Of a DNA stretch of 64,000 nt, positions 1 to 11,175 are shown one piece after another. The stretch covers positions 4,401,501 to 4,465,500 of the forward strand of contig NW_024104532.1 of assembly GCF_003945595.2 (NCBI RefSeq). Reading direction: 5' to 3'. The translations under genes and the position numbers were made by a program. The notes under the pieces were generated by a model. It did no database searches, was not told where the DNA came from, and saw only the letters and a list, made by a program, of their open reading frames with translations. This stretch comes from Pipra filicauda (lineage: Eukaryota; Chordata; Aves; Passeriformes; Pipridae). Within the stretch, counting starts at the first letter, position 1; each line of letters begins with the position of its first letter.

Positions 1-1893
1 TGAAGGCTTGGTGAAGGGGGTCCTGCTCTCTCCTCCCCTCCAGTCTAGTCTACTTTTTGTAAATTTGAGAAAGTGCTGTGTGAATCAGTCAACAAAGTAA
101 GTTGACAAGCATTTTAAAAATCATTCAAGATGGGGTCTTGTGCCCCAAACAGATCTATCTGCAGCCAGGGATAAAATGTGGGGTTTTTTTCCTGTGTTAG
201 CATTCCTGGAGCCCACAATAGCTGGGCAGCTTTTTGAAAGGAGCCCAGGTACAGCCCCTTACCTGGTTCTTTAAAGATTAGTCTGAGGAAGGTCCTATCC
301 TAGAGCAAGTGTAAGTAGCAGAAGCACTTTCAAACTTGTATTTGGCATGTAATTTGTTGAAAAGGAGTGAGTGGTTTAACATACAGATCATATTTTAAGT
401 ACCCACTTAATAAAAAATGCATATGCAAATGTCTTCAGGTGGGAAAAGGAAGTTTGTCATTAGTGTTGTGGGATTTTCAGCAACCTGGTGTTAAAGATTA
501 AATGAGGGAGCATCTGGGCTGCTAAACACTGGGTGGTAGGAGGTGCTTGGTGGTCTTTGGGCAGATACAGATCTCTTGAATTGTGCTTTGGTCCTATAGA
601 TGAGTCTGAACCACCTGCCGGCCACCCAAAGGGGGACACCTCATCCATTCCCCACATCTCACCAGGCTTCACATGTTTGTCTCCTCTGGTACTGGCACTT
701 GCACTCATCTATCTGATCTGTCAGCAGACCTATTCAGGGACACAGAGAGAAAAGTCCTTTTGTTTGTAGGGTTAGTTTTCATCTGGTTTAACTCCCTGAA
801 ACTTAATTCTGCTCGACTCCAGTACTTGAATGAGAGGAGCAAACTGTAAGCTCAGCTGGACTGCTGAACAACACTGAGGTCTCTTGACTGGTTTGATAGA
901 CCCCAAAATAAACTGTGCACTTCTGTTACACCATACATGAGCAATATAGCCTTGCTAAAATGTAAAAAAGCTTAATGGAACAGGCCTGGTAATGTGAACT
1001 CAGCTGTATTGATTCTGGGACCTAACTTAGCGTCTCTGTGTGGTGTGGAATTGTGCTGTATAACCACAGGGGTGGAGTCAGTACCAGTGCAGGGATTTCT
1101 GGGCCTTGCTGAATTTCACAGACTGGATGTGCACTTAATGTTTGCGAAACATTCCATACAGGGGCTACAGGACATTGCATAAAGAGGATGTTGAAAGCCC
1201 TGCTGAGAGGAAGAGCCCAGGTGTTCCCAAAAAAGGAGACACCCTTGTAAAATGTATGCTGAAATGTTTCCTGAGTGGAGGTGGTTTGGCAGTAAATTGT
1301 ACTTTGTTCTGCAGACTCTTCCTGGTGTAAGGTGTGAGAGGGAGGCGTGGCTGAGGCTTTGGCCTCATGCTGGCAGGAATGGGCCCTGTCTAGGTCAGTT
1401 TGTAAAAGCAAGTGTAGTAGGAGGGAGAGTGAAACAGAATCAAGGAATCACAGAATCATTTAGTTTGAAAAAGATCAGAGAGGTGGTGGAGTCCCCATCC
1501 CTGAAGGTGTTCAAGGAATGACTGGATGTGGCACTCAGTGCTCTGGTCTGGTTGACAAGGTGGAAATCAGTCACAGGTTGGACTCGATGACCTTGGAGGT
1601 CTTTTCCAACATCAGTGATTCTGTGAAAATCTGACTCTTTTCAAGGTATGCCAGAGAAGTGGTGTACAGCCTCTGTAGTGCCATGTGAGTCTAAAATAAA
1701 AGAATTTAAAAACACCAGTCTGCTTTGTGTTTCTTTGCTAATTGTCTGCATTTTCTGAAAAGAGCTAAAATTGTGTCTAGAATCCTATGTATCTTCTTTA
1801 AGAGAGCCTGTTTTTAGTACCGGTACTAAACTAGAATTCTCAATGACCCTGATGATATTAACTTTCCTTCTTTGTCACTAGTTTGCATTTCAG
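1..1893 (+). other. GRPEL2: GRPEL2 intron 1 (3' part)
   Basis: This non-coding stretch runs up to the splice acceptor of GRPEL2 exon 2 (AG at 1892-1893). It is AT-rich and has no CpG-rich promoter or start codon that could serve as exon 1, so exon 1 (about 28 codons in human, from memory) lies left of the window. It contains an inverted pair of CR1 tails near 1437-1625. I see no other gene in it. Confidence 0.7.
1437..1625. mobile_element. two CR1-like 3' tails in inverted orientation
   Basis: The left part (about 1437-1482; aatcacagaatcatttag) reads like the reverse complement of a CR1 3' end. The right part (about 1483-1625; ggttggactcgatgacc, gattctgtg) is a forward CR1 3' end. The two ends are partly complementary and could fold on themselves in RNA. 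The family call rests on recognising the typical avian CR1 tail. Confidence 0.65.
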
Positions 1894-2050
1894 AGGGTCC
1901 CCCTGTGTTTTCAGCACTGCAGCTCAGCAGAGAAGTACAGGAGATGAGTGTGGCCCAGAAGATCCCCATGACGAGCCCAAGCATCCCCTTTCTGACTGTG
2001 CCTTGGAGCACAAAGCCATCAAATTGGAAGAACAAGTCCGAGATTTGACT
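1894..2050 (+). CDS. GRPEL2: GRPEL2 exon 2
   Basis: 157 nt. The acceptor AG is at 1892-1893 and the donor gtgagt starts at 2051. The first base completes a codon begun in exon 1, and the exon ends in phase 0 after DLT. It encodes a variable acidic linker (ECGPEDPHDEPKHPLSD), then the first helix of the GrpE coiled coil. A second in-frame AG at 1911-1913 (tttcag before CACTGC) is an alternative acceptor, but the upstream one keeps residues aligned with human. Confidence 0.88.
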
Positions 2051-5000
2051 GTGAGTGTGGTGCTGGTGGCACCATGATGTCTTTGGTTCAGTCCCCTTGA
2101 CTTGGTCTGTCTTTCAGCCCTGGACTTCTCCATAAATGCTGTAACACACGCAAACAGTGTTGCTGTGCTGTGACAGCCTTCAGAGCAGCTGTGCTCTGAG
2201 TGTGAGAGGGGGAAACTCCAGTCTGCATTCCCCAAAAACACCATCTGTCAGTAGTACCAGCAGCAGGACACTGATAGCACAATCCTGGCAGGCAAAGCTG
2301 TGTGTTGGAGCTGGTCTGGTCAGTTCTTTCACAGCATTGTACAGAGCCAGTGGCAGTACTTTTGTGCTGATCAGGATCGTGTATTGTCATAGAACCACAG
2401 AATTGGTTGGAAGGGACCCACAGGAATCATCCAAGTCCCGCTCCGGGCACAGGACACCCCAACAATCCCACTGTGTGCCTGAGTGTTGTCCAAACATTCC
2501 TTGAGATCTGTCAGCTTTGGGGCTGTGACCACTGCCCTGGGGAGCCTGTTCAGTGCCCAACCACCCTTTGGGGGAAGAACCTTTTCCTAATATCCAACCT
2601 AACTCTGCCCTGATACAGCTCCAGCCGCTCCCTCAGCTCCTGTCGTGGGTCACACGGAGCAGAGATCGGAGCTGCCCTTCGTGAGGAAGCTGCAAACCCT
2701 GGTGAGGTCTGACCTCAGTCTCCTCCAGCTGAACAAGCCAAGTGCCCCCTCAACTGCTCCTCACGTGGCCCCTCTATACCCTTCACCATTTTCATGTCCC
2801 TCCTTTGGATGCTCTCTAACAGCTTTGTGTCCCACTGGGTCCAGATTGTCCAAGAAGGAATGTCCTTTTCAGTGACAGTCATGTGAGAGAAATAGTAGGG
2901 ATCACATTACGTATTGAAGAGCACATGTGACTAAGGAGAGAATTAAATACTGCTTCACTGGGCAATTCTTGACATAATCACCCTGAGAATCCTGCACTGA
3001 GTGATAAATCATGTGGTCACCGATCTGTGGCTGAGACCATCAGCTGCCTGCTGCAGAAAAAGGTGTCTCAATAGCCACAGTGAGTCACAAAAAAAGCAGC
3101 AACCTGAGAGCTGACATTCAGTTGAATTCAGTCATTCAGTGCCCAGAATACTTCTGGCCTTCGCCTGCATCTTTTGAGGGAGTTGCAGGTTTTGGTTAAT
3201 CGGTAGAAGGACTTGGTTTTGCATGTTATAAAAATGCAGGAGCCTGGCACAACCTTCTGACGTGAAGAGGGCTCTTTTTAAAGCATTTCTGAGGGGTTCA
3301 CCACTGTCAGGAAATGGGTTTTACTTCCTTGTTTGATGTCTCCCCTTGCTGTTGTGGTTACAGGAGCGATACCGGAAGGCTTTGGCAGATTCCGAGAATG
3401 TCCGGAGGAGAACACAGAAGTTTGTGGAAGATGCCAAGCTCTTTGGTAAGCAAAAGAGCTGTGTTTACTGCAGTGGCCTGCCTGCCTGAGCATAAATTGC
3501 TGATCAACAGCTTTTCTCTCCCCCAGTCCTGCTCTCCTTTGTTCATTGTGAAGTCTGGCATGACGTTTGGCCTGGGCTCTTGGTGTCTGGGCTTACTCGC
3601 TATTCTCTCTGTATGTCCAGCTGTGTCCTGTCTATCAGGTCTACCTCAGGGACTGTTTTGTGACTATTTAAAAAAAAAATAGGCCCAGTGCAGCTGAGTG
3701 TAGTTCTGCTGACTTGGTTGAAATTACAGGCTCGGCTGTATGCTGAGGATTGGCTCCAGCAGGGTGTGTTTCATACTCAGCTGTGTCATCAGGTTGTGAT
3801 CGCCTTTGCTATATTAACAGCCTCTTCCCTTCTGCTCTAGCTTTTGGGAGGTAGATCCTGCCTGGGACAACAATTTTCAATCCCTGTATCAAATATTTAA
3901 AATTTCTAAAAGAAGTATTTTATTGTTGGTGAAACGAGCTGAATTTGTGGCTTTGGCAACAGAGGCAGGTGAAGGGGTAAAAGGTTCTGTTTAATCATTG
4001 GACTCTGTCAGGACCATCTCTGAGAATGAGAAACTGTTTTTCTCCATAATGCATGAATCTCATGGGGTTTATTGGTAGTTAACTCTAGTAGCCTTGAAAT
4101 TAGAGCTACTGTATTTTCTTACCTTCTACCGGTGGAGCTACAAAATGGCTGATGAGTTTGGGATAATCGGTGGGATAATTGATATTGAGAGGGGTTTTTT
4201 GAGCCACAGTGCTTTTAACTTATAAATAAAATTGGGGATGTACTTTTGAATAGACATTTATTGTTTTTACTTCCCCACATTGTGTTTGTTCCCCGTGGCA
4301 TTTGTGTGAGCTGCTTGGCAAAACAGTGAAGTCAGTGGGACTGTATGAGAGGGTGTAGAGCAGAGTCCTAAATGACAAGTGTTAGTTGCAAAAAACTGTT
4401 TGGAGTGAAATACTAATTTTCTGCTTTGTCAGGAATACCTGACATATAGATATCTGTATGTTAATATGTATAGGTGTACATTTCCTGCATATGTCTTGAT
4501 TTGGAGAGTCTTTAGATTACTGTTAATGTTAAAGCTTTGGTTACAGCAGACACCGTCTGCTCTCACTAAATTAACAGTTCAAATCAATTAACAGCTTTAG
4601 AGATGCTTTCCAACTGCTGTGACTTTATGTCTGTCATTGGTACTGTAGCTCTGTATGCTCTGTAAACTGTCCTCCATTTACTGAGTGCTTCTTTGTGCCC
4701 GCAGGGATCCAGAGTTTCTGCAGGGACCTCGTGGAGGTAGCAGATATCTTGGAGAAGACTGCCGAGAGCGCCGCGGGAGAAGCGGAGCCCAGTAACCCAA
4801 ACCCAGCCCTGAAGAAGATCTACGAAGGCCTCTCCCTCATAGAGGCCAAGTTGCAAAGTGTGTTTGCCAAGCACGGCCTTCAGAAGATGAACCCTGTTGG
4901 TGGCAGATATGACCCCTACGACCACGAGATCGTCTGCCACGTCCCGGCCGAGGGGATGCAGCCGGGCACGGTCGCGCTGGTGACGCAGGACGGCTACAAA

Positions 5001-5060
5001 CTGCACGGCCGCACCATCAGACACGCGCTCGTCGGCGTGGCGGTGGAGTCACAGGAGTGA
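1894..5060 (+). CDS. GRPEL2: GrpE-like 2, mitochondrial (partial: exons 2-4)
   Basis: GRPEL2 is a mitochondrial-matrix GrpE homolog. It is a nucleotide-exchange factor that releases ADP from mitochondrial HSP70 (HSPA9) during protein import and folding. Coding exons are 1894-2050, 3364-3445 and 4705-5060, all with AG/GT borders and compatible phases, giving 197 residues plus one split codon. The missing first exon would bring it to about the 225 aa of human. Exon 2 holds the end of the transit region (VFSTAAQQ) and the start of the long GrpE helix (KAIKLEEQVRDLT). Exon 3 continues the coiled coil (SENVRRRTQKFVEDAK). Exon 4 holds FCRDLVEVADILEK and the beta domain with the family signature GTVALVTQDGYKLHGRTIR. 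The closely related GRPEL1 was considered. Neighbouring PCYOX1L and residues such as RRRTQ favour GRPEL2. A serine sits at the human Cys87 position (see findings). Confidence 0.95.
2387..2853 (-). mobile_element. CR1-like LINE fragment
   Basis: It begins with tcatagaaccacagaattgg followed by ttggaagggaccc, the reverse complement of an avian CR1 3' end. It continues through the usual 3' part of the element (ccaaccaccctttggggg, gcccctctatacccttc). It lies in GRPEL2 intron 2, antisense to the gene, 5'-truncated and without an intact reading frame. Confidence 0.8.
3364..3445 (+). CDS. GRPEL2: GRPEL2 exon 3
   Basis: 82 nt. The acceptor is ttacag and the donor gtaag begins at 3446. It encodes ERYRKALADSENVRRRTQ and the following KFVEDAKLF, the middle of the dimerising GrpE helix. 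Human GRPEL2 has ADCEN here (Cys87); this gene has ADSEN. Confidence 0.93.
4705..5060 (+). CDS. GRPEL2: GRPEL2 exon 4 (last coding exon)
   Basis: The acceptor cccgcag ends at 4704 and the TGA stop is 5058-5060. It encodes IQSFCRDLVEVADILEK, a variable acidic stretch (EAEPSNPN), the second helix bundle (FAKHGLQKMNPVGG) and the HSP70-contacting beta domain ending in VAVESQE. The C-terminus is slightly shorter than human, which continues after ESQ with RRL (from memory). Confidence 0.95.
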
Positions 5061-8000
5061 CCTGGGCTCCCCCGCTGCCATCTGGGACCTTCCTGAGCTG
5101 GGGGGACCACCCCCAACACTCGGAGCTGCAGCTGCATGTATTTACTTATTTATTGAGCTAGGTTTGTATTGTACGATGGCTTCTTGATAGTGTGTGCGGT
5201 CATTTTGCCATTGATTCGAAGGTACTTGTGTATTTAATAATACTTTCTGGGGTCCATGGAGTAGTAGGAGGAGTCCTAGTATTTGTCAGAAACGTGGCAC
5301 TGTAGACCCTTTCTCCTTTGCTCATTTCTCCATTAAGATTTGTATGGGGAAGAGATATGGGAGAGAAAGGGAAATTCCCTGAGAGCTAAGGAATCTTGTC
5401 TCCCGGCTCCATCTCTGAGACAGACTCCTACAGTGGCCTTCAGGGAAGTAACTTCTCTGCCTTGGTTCCCATAGCTATATTAAGGGACTATAATAATACT
5501 TACTGACCTACCTCACAGGGATGTGGTGAGGCTTTTCCTTTGTAAAGCACTTGGAAAAGTCCAAAGGGACGAGTATTATTATCAGCTGGTTTTGGTGTCT
5601 TCCCTTGTCCCCAGGCCCCTCGGATGGGGATGGAGATGATCACTTGAAATGACATTTAGGGGCAGCTTTTTCTTATGTCGCTTCAGGAAAACAATCCTGA
5701 ATTCATGGAATCTCTGTCATACAGCAGTTGAATAGAGATGAGTGTTTAAAGAGAATTCTGTTGTTAGGTCAGACTAACGTGTTAGTATTTCTTCTCCAGG
5801 TAAAATTTCACCTTGCCTCCTTGCCCAAATGTAAAACAGGGAATAGTGATTTGTGGTGGGGGCAAAAAACTGTTCTCAAATCTCTTATTCTCCAACCAAA
5901 ATGTATATTTTAGAGGAGAGTAATTTCTCTTCCCTGATGGGTATTTGTGCAGCTTTCAAGCATGATAAACTATGTGCTCTTTGTCGCAGCTGCTGGCAAA
6001 ATGGAGATGTGCCCTTAAGCAGGAAATCTGGACTGCTCTATTTTCTCAGCTCTCCAGTAATGATCCTCAGATAACACTAACTTCCAGTTCACATTCAGAT
6101 TCTACTTTTGCGTGGTCACAGTAAATATTAAACCTTTTGGGTTTTGGTGCGAGGAGGAAAATCTTCTCTGCTAAAAGTCTCAAGTGCCCTTGAACCAATT
6201 TTAGCAGCGGTGACAAGGAAGCAAGAGAAGCAGAAGGCTGAGGAAGCGAAAGCTGACCTCGAGCTGTCCTCTTAGTTGGAGGCACGTTGTTGTCACAGCA
6301 TATGTATTTCCCAGTGGCCCTATTGCCTGGGAGTCCATTTGTCTCAGCTGAAAGGATGCAGTCGCTGAGGAAGATCAGAGTTTTAACCCTTTGCAGAGCA
6401 GCGAGCAGTCAAATGACAGAAGAACAGATGAGCCAGCTATGGTCTGCACTACACAAAACCAGGAATGGTGGTTTTCAGGTTGTTTCTGCCTGATTTGTTA
6501 ATTGCTGCCTTTTGGCTTTTTGGAATTGGATCCACGGCCCGACAGATCCACTTCCAAAAAAGCTTTATTTATAGTGGATGCCATCACTGGTTTGGAAGAA
6601 AGCTTGTTCTTCTCCCGTTCTTTGCAGGCTTTGGTTGCAAAACCCTTTTGTGGTGGACTTCAAGATTACTGCAACTATCAACAGTCTTTCATCTAGGAGA
6701 CTGTGTGCAGCTAGTGGGTTGTCATTCCAGAAATTTAAGGAAGATGCACATTTCTAACATGCTCCATGCAACCTGTTTTAGTGCCAAGTGTGGAGTGACT
6801 TGGTAGTGGATACCTTTTGGAGTGTGGGTTTCTGCCTCTGCATAGTATGTTCTCAGGGTGGTACTTGAGATTTCAACCCTGAAACTGCTTCCTGGCAGCA
6901 TTAGCTCACTTTGAACTAACTTCTTGTTTTAACACATTGTTGGGAATTTCAGAGATAAACAGAACTTCCTGTTCATTGTTTTGCTGGTGTCTGTGCTGAC
7001 CAGGTCACCAGGGTACGCTGTTTCTCCAGAAAAGCATAGAAAAAATATGAAATGTGGCAATGCAAGTCTTGCTTTTCTCTCTCAAAACTGTCTCCAGCCT
7101 GTTCTGAGGAAACTCTGTCCTCAGCTGGAAGAAGCAATTGGGTTCTCTGCTGCCTCTTCAGCCTGTGATATATCAGCTGAGTCTTTTTGCAATATGAGGG
7201 GAGAGCTGGTTATGGAAACTAACTTTGAATGTGAAACTTTAGTTATAAGGAACCAAACAAAACAAAGGCATTTTACACAACAGGTAGGTTTCAATCATAG
7301 AAAGGCTGCAGCTTACCTGAGCCAGATTTAAAAGTAGTGTGTGACCAGAAGTGATGGGATCCAAATCTTCCTTAAACTCATCCATGAAGCCACTAGACTC
7401 TGAAATTATTCTGCAGCTACTCTGTCCAACGTGGGACTGTTTGCAAATCCTGCCTGTCTCCTCAGCCAGTACCCATCCATTTTTGCCTTAAAGAAATATC
7501 CTAAAATGCACTCCAGACCTTCTGTCTGTACTAAGAGAATATTGATTCAGCTTGTATATCTGGGATCCACTTTCACCGAGGCACTGTTGTGTGGTGGAGC
7601 AGGCATCTGAGGGATCCAGTTCCTGTGCAGTCTTTCCCACCCTCACAGAAGCCCTGTTTAATTTTGGGCAAGCTATTTTCCCAGTCGAACCTATGGAACT
7701 TCTACAGGATCCTATCAGGCTTTTATGATTCCCATGAAATGTAACCATTGCTGAGAGACTCTTTCACAGATATTACCAAAGAGATAAATCCTGTAGCTGT
7801 TACTGGTCCTAGTTTCTGCTTCCTTTGGATGGTGAAGTGAAAATGAAATAACCAAACCCGGATTCCATCACAGAATCCAGATTTCCTAGGCAAAATTTGA
7901 TTCTCTTGCCTTTCAAGCACACTTAATGATCTCTTCTGTCATGGATGAGATTGTGTAAGGGTGGGTGTAAGAATTTCTCCTCTGTAGGTCGTTGCTGCCT

Positions 8001-8115
8001 TGTCTGCCCTGTTTGTGTAACTCTTGCAGAGAGGAGATTGACGCATGAGCTGCTTCTCTCCAGTCACTTTATCCAATGACTGACTGTTTAATAAAACACA
8101 GGAATACATTAGCAG
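5061..8115 (+). other. GRPEL2: GRPEL2 3' UTR (extent inferred)
   Basis: About 3 kb of AT-rich, gene-free sequence follows the GRPEL2 stop. It has ATTTA-like elements (for example near 5140-5155) and no splice-bounded coding exon. The first canonical poly(A) signal on this strand after the stop is AATAAA at 8090-8095. A second at 8843-8848 would extend the UTR. The boundary is inferred from these signals only. Confidence 0.5.
8090..8095 (+). terminator. candidate GRPEL2 poly(A) signal, proximal
   Basis: AATAAA in the context tttaataaaaca, 3.0 kb after the GRPEL2 stop. It is a plausible mRNA 3' end. The downstream sequence is only weakly GT-rich. Confidence 0.4.
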
Positions 8116-8842
8116 GGAGGGAATATCAGAGGAGAGAAAGTGTCATGTTCTTCTTAGTAATTTCTGCTCAGTTTGCCCAGCCACGAAGAGCTGGAGCTGG
8201 GAATGCAGACTACTAGACAGGATGTGGTGGTGTGTGGACCTGCATTTCCACCCTTGGGAAGTGGGCAGCCACCCTGAACATGGGCATTTGCCACCTTCTG
8301 TGGCCTTGTCATGCCCTGTTGGCAGGACCTGTTTGAGTGGATCCCCTGGACAAGTCTCCAGCGCCACTGTCATGATCATGGCAATGTCTCAACTGACCAG
8401 AAGCAGTGCAGAATGTGAATGTCACTTTGTGAACCTTGACTTCTCAGTGCTTCAGCAGCAGAGCTTCTGTTGAAAGAGCTGTGATCAGTCAATAGCTATT
8501 AGCAGTCCCTTAATTAAAAAAAAAAAAAGTATTTAAGTTTTATATTGTGAATATTGTAGTATTTTTTTATTTTAAAACTTTAGGTGTTTTGATATTACTT
8601 GCAAAGTCAAATGAACAAAGCGTTGCTAATCTCCAAAAATCTAAATCCATTTAGTTGGTGGGAAGCCTGTAAATATTGTATTTTTTTTGTGTATTTCTGT
8701 GCTCTTTTTTTACACAAAGGTTCTGGCTGTATGAAAGACAGAGACCGACATGTGGGAGAGGTGCAAGTAGTTGACAACAACATTTGAGTTAATGTTGGAA
8801 AGGGCTGATTTCCTTTAGATGTCCAGATACTGTCCATTTGCA

Positions 8843-8848
8843 AATAAA
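8843..8848 (+). terminator. candidate GRPEL2 poly(A) signal, distal
   Basis: AATAAA followed within 30 nt by the T-rich tract ttgcagttgcttctc, a normal cleavage context. It lies just before a CR1 fragment, so it marks the furthest likely end of GRPEL2. Confidence 0.35.
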
Positions 8849-8995
8849 ACAAAGGAATTGCAGTTGCTTCTCTTTCCTTTTTCCCTGTCCCAAACTGCTG
8901 CTAGTTCCAACTCCAACCATCTGGGGCTGCGCATTGGAAGGTTCTCTCTATTCCTGATCCAGTTGTGATGAGGGCTGTGGTCCATGGCAGCACTT

Positions 8996-9243
8996 AGAAT
9001 CATAGAATGGTTTGGGTTGAAAGGGACCTTAAAGATCATCTCCTTCCACCCCCCCACCATGTTCAGGGACACCTTCCACTAGAGCAGGTTGCTCCAAGCC
9101 CTGTCCAGCCTGACACTTCCAGGGATGGGACAGCCACAGTTTCTCTGGGCAACCTGTGCCAGGGCCTCACCACCCTCACAACCAAGAATTTCTTTATAAT
9201 ATCTATTCTAAGCCTACTCTCAGTTTGAAGCCATTACTCACTA
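8996..9243 (-). mobile_element. CR1-like LINE fragment
   Basis: It starts with agaatcatagaatggtttgg, the hallmark reverse-complemented CR1 3' terminus. It continues with ttccactagagcaggttgc and gccagggcctcaccacc and ends near the typical ccattactc. It is a short 5'-truncated copy in the GRPEL2-PCYOX1L interval. Confidence 0.85.
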
Positions 9244-10095
9244 TAGTTCCCAATGAAGAGCCGCTCTCTGGGGGGTTTTGTTGGAGAAAAGAAGAGGCTT
9301 TCTCTGTAGGGTGTAACAGATCTCATTCTCCCTTCCTGCATCCTCTGCAAAATAGCTGGGCCTCAGTTCCTGGCTTTGCCTTGAAAGTTGGTGCCATGTG
9401 GGTGGGTCTTGTTCTCCCAGAGCTCTGAATGCCCCTGGGCACTTCTCACTAGTACAAAAGCATCTGCAAAAGGCCATTTACAAATGGCCTTTACAAGGTG
9501 AGATCTACATTTCTGTGCCAGCAAAGTCAGATGTGATGCAGAGGTGATGCCCCATTATAGGGTCTTTTCTTCATTCTGCCTGAAATACTCAGTGTTCTCC
9601 ATGATGGCATTGCTTGTTGCAACCAGACTAGACCAGGAAATCCTACTGCTGCTTTAGGTAATTTCTGGCTCTGCTGGTTTTTGTCTGCAGCAAGTGAGAG
9701 TTGGGAGTTCTCAAACTGCAACCACTGCCATCTGCAGAAAAGCATTACAGCTTGTGAGCGAGGGGCAGAGCATTTTGCTTATGGCACAGTATTCCAGAAC
9801 GCCTGCAAGCAGGGCATGGGCTGCCGTGAGAGGGAGGGGATTGGGAGCAGTACTGACCCGGCTCCTCAGAGCCCTGCTGTGTGCACAGCAGATTTCTTCT
9901 CGCCCACAGCCATGGTGAAATCAGGCTGCTTAAGTAAGAGCTTGTTAAAACCTGAGGCATGCTGCAAAGATATTTGTGTGTTGCGTTTTAAGCTGCTTTG
10001 GGAGCATCATCTCCCCATCCTGGTGGGTCAATTCTGCCGGTTGTAATGACTCGGGTGAGCTGAGCAATGGTAGTTTCTGTCTCTGCTCCCCCAAA

Positions 10096-10176
10096 ATGTT
10101 CATGCCCGAGTTTCAGGGTTGTATGTGTTCCCCCATGTTCATGCCCGAGTTTCAGGGTTGTATGTGTTCCCCCATG
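10096..10176. repeat. 39-bp tandem duplication (two copies)
   Basis: The unit starting atgttcatgcccgagtttca occurs at 10096-10134 and, base for base identical, at 10135-10173. It then continues three bases into a third start. The identity of the copies points to a recent duplication. Confidence 0.95.
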
Positions 10177-10829
10177 CAGGAACTCTGAAGTGGTTCCTGG
10201 CTGGGGAAAAGAGGGGGCCTGTGCTTGTGTTGTGTTTTCCTGAGACAAAGTTCAGGTGGTGTATTCTCAAACAAAATTTTGTTCCTTAGCAGGGAGCCAA
10301 CTCTGGGCTACAGTAGGCTCTGGGTTTGTGATTACATGTCCAACCTGTTCTGGAGTTTTTGCTCAGCCTTTGCTATCCTTTGAAATCTGAGTAGCAGCAG
10401 GCTCCCGTGGGATACCCTTGGCACAAGCTGCTTGCTGTCAGGCTCCTTGTTTTGCCCAGGGCAGAAAGTACAAGCAAAAGCTTGAAATGCCCTTGCTGAT
10501 GCATGAGCCATGCAGGCTCCAGCCTGCTCCGGGTACTGAGCACTGTATGCGTCGTCCATGTGCAGATGGAGCACATGGAAAACGTGCTCTGGCAGCAGCG
10601 TGGCCTAAACACTGCCCTATGGTGTATGCCCAGCACACCGGCATCAGGAGAGAGGTGGTGCCGGGGCAGCTCCTGGGCTTGGGCCCTCGATGGCGAGCGG
10701 GATGCTGCCGAGCATCCCGGAGCGTAGGGAAGGGAGGATGCTCGCCGCGGCTGTGCCTGGGGTTATCCGTGTGCCACAACCAGCGGTTTGGGATGCGAGG
10801 GTCCTCTCTGCCCCTCAGTGCCGGTCTGC

Positions 10830-11072
10830 CGGGGGGATTAGTCATCCCAAGGCCCGCGGGGATGCCGTGCCCCGCATCCCCCCCTCCTCGGGCACACCGC
10901 CCGCCCCGCCTCCGCCGGCCGGGCCGGGCTCCGGGCTCCGAGCTCCGGGCTCCGGGCCGGGCCGAGCCGTGCCCGGGAGGGCGGGGCTGGGCGGTGGCAG
11001 GGGGGCGCGGGGGCCGAGCCTGCGGTGAGGGGCGGGCCGGGGCGGGCGCTGCCGGGCCCCGCTCTCCGCGCC
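10830..11072 (+). promoter_or_regulatory. PCYOX1L: CpG-rich promoter and 5' UTR of PCYOX1L
   Basis: This is a dense CpG stretch (repeated ccgggctccg, gggccgggcc) directly upstream of the PCYOX1L start, continuing into exon 1 and intron 1. There is no TATA box, as is usual for a housekeeping CpG-island promoter. The transcription start cannot be fixed from sequence alone. Confidence 0.6.
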
Positions 11073-11175
11073 ATGGCCCCGCCGCCCGCCGCGCTGCTCC
11101 TGCCGGCCCTGGCCGCGCTCCTGGCCGCGCTCCTGGCCGCGCCCGCCGCCGCCCGCGCCGCGCCGAGATCCATCG
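11073..11175 (+). CDS. PCYOX1L: PCYOX1L exon 1 (signal peptide)
   Basis: 103 nt from the ATG to donor gtaac at 11176. It encodes a 34-residue Ala/Leu-rich leader ending PRSI and one base of an Ala codon. The frame is open upstream, but the chosen ATG has G at -3 and +4 and gives a normal signal peptide. Confidence 0.9.

Larger units (their letters stand above)
8116..10829. other. GRPEL2-PCYOX1L intergenic region
   Basis: No coding exon is supported. The interval contains an A-run at about 8515-8528, a CR1 fragment (8996-9243), a 39-bp tandem duplication (10096-10176) and rising GC content toward the PCYOX1L promoter. Open frames on both strands here have no family features or splice support. 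Confidence 0.6.

Noticed and set aside
2407..2875. Open frames on the + strand with repeated LPLLQ/CPSF-type residues
   Set aside because: They are translations of an antisense CR1 fragment.
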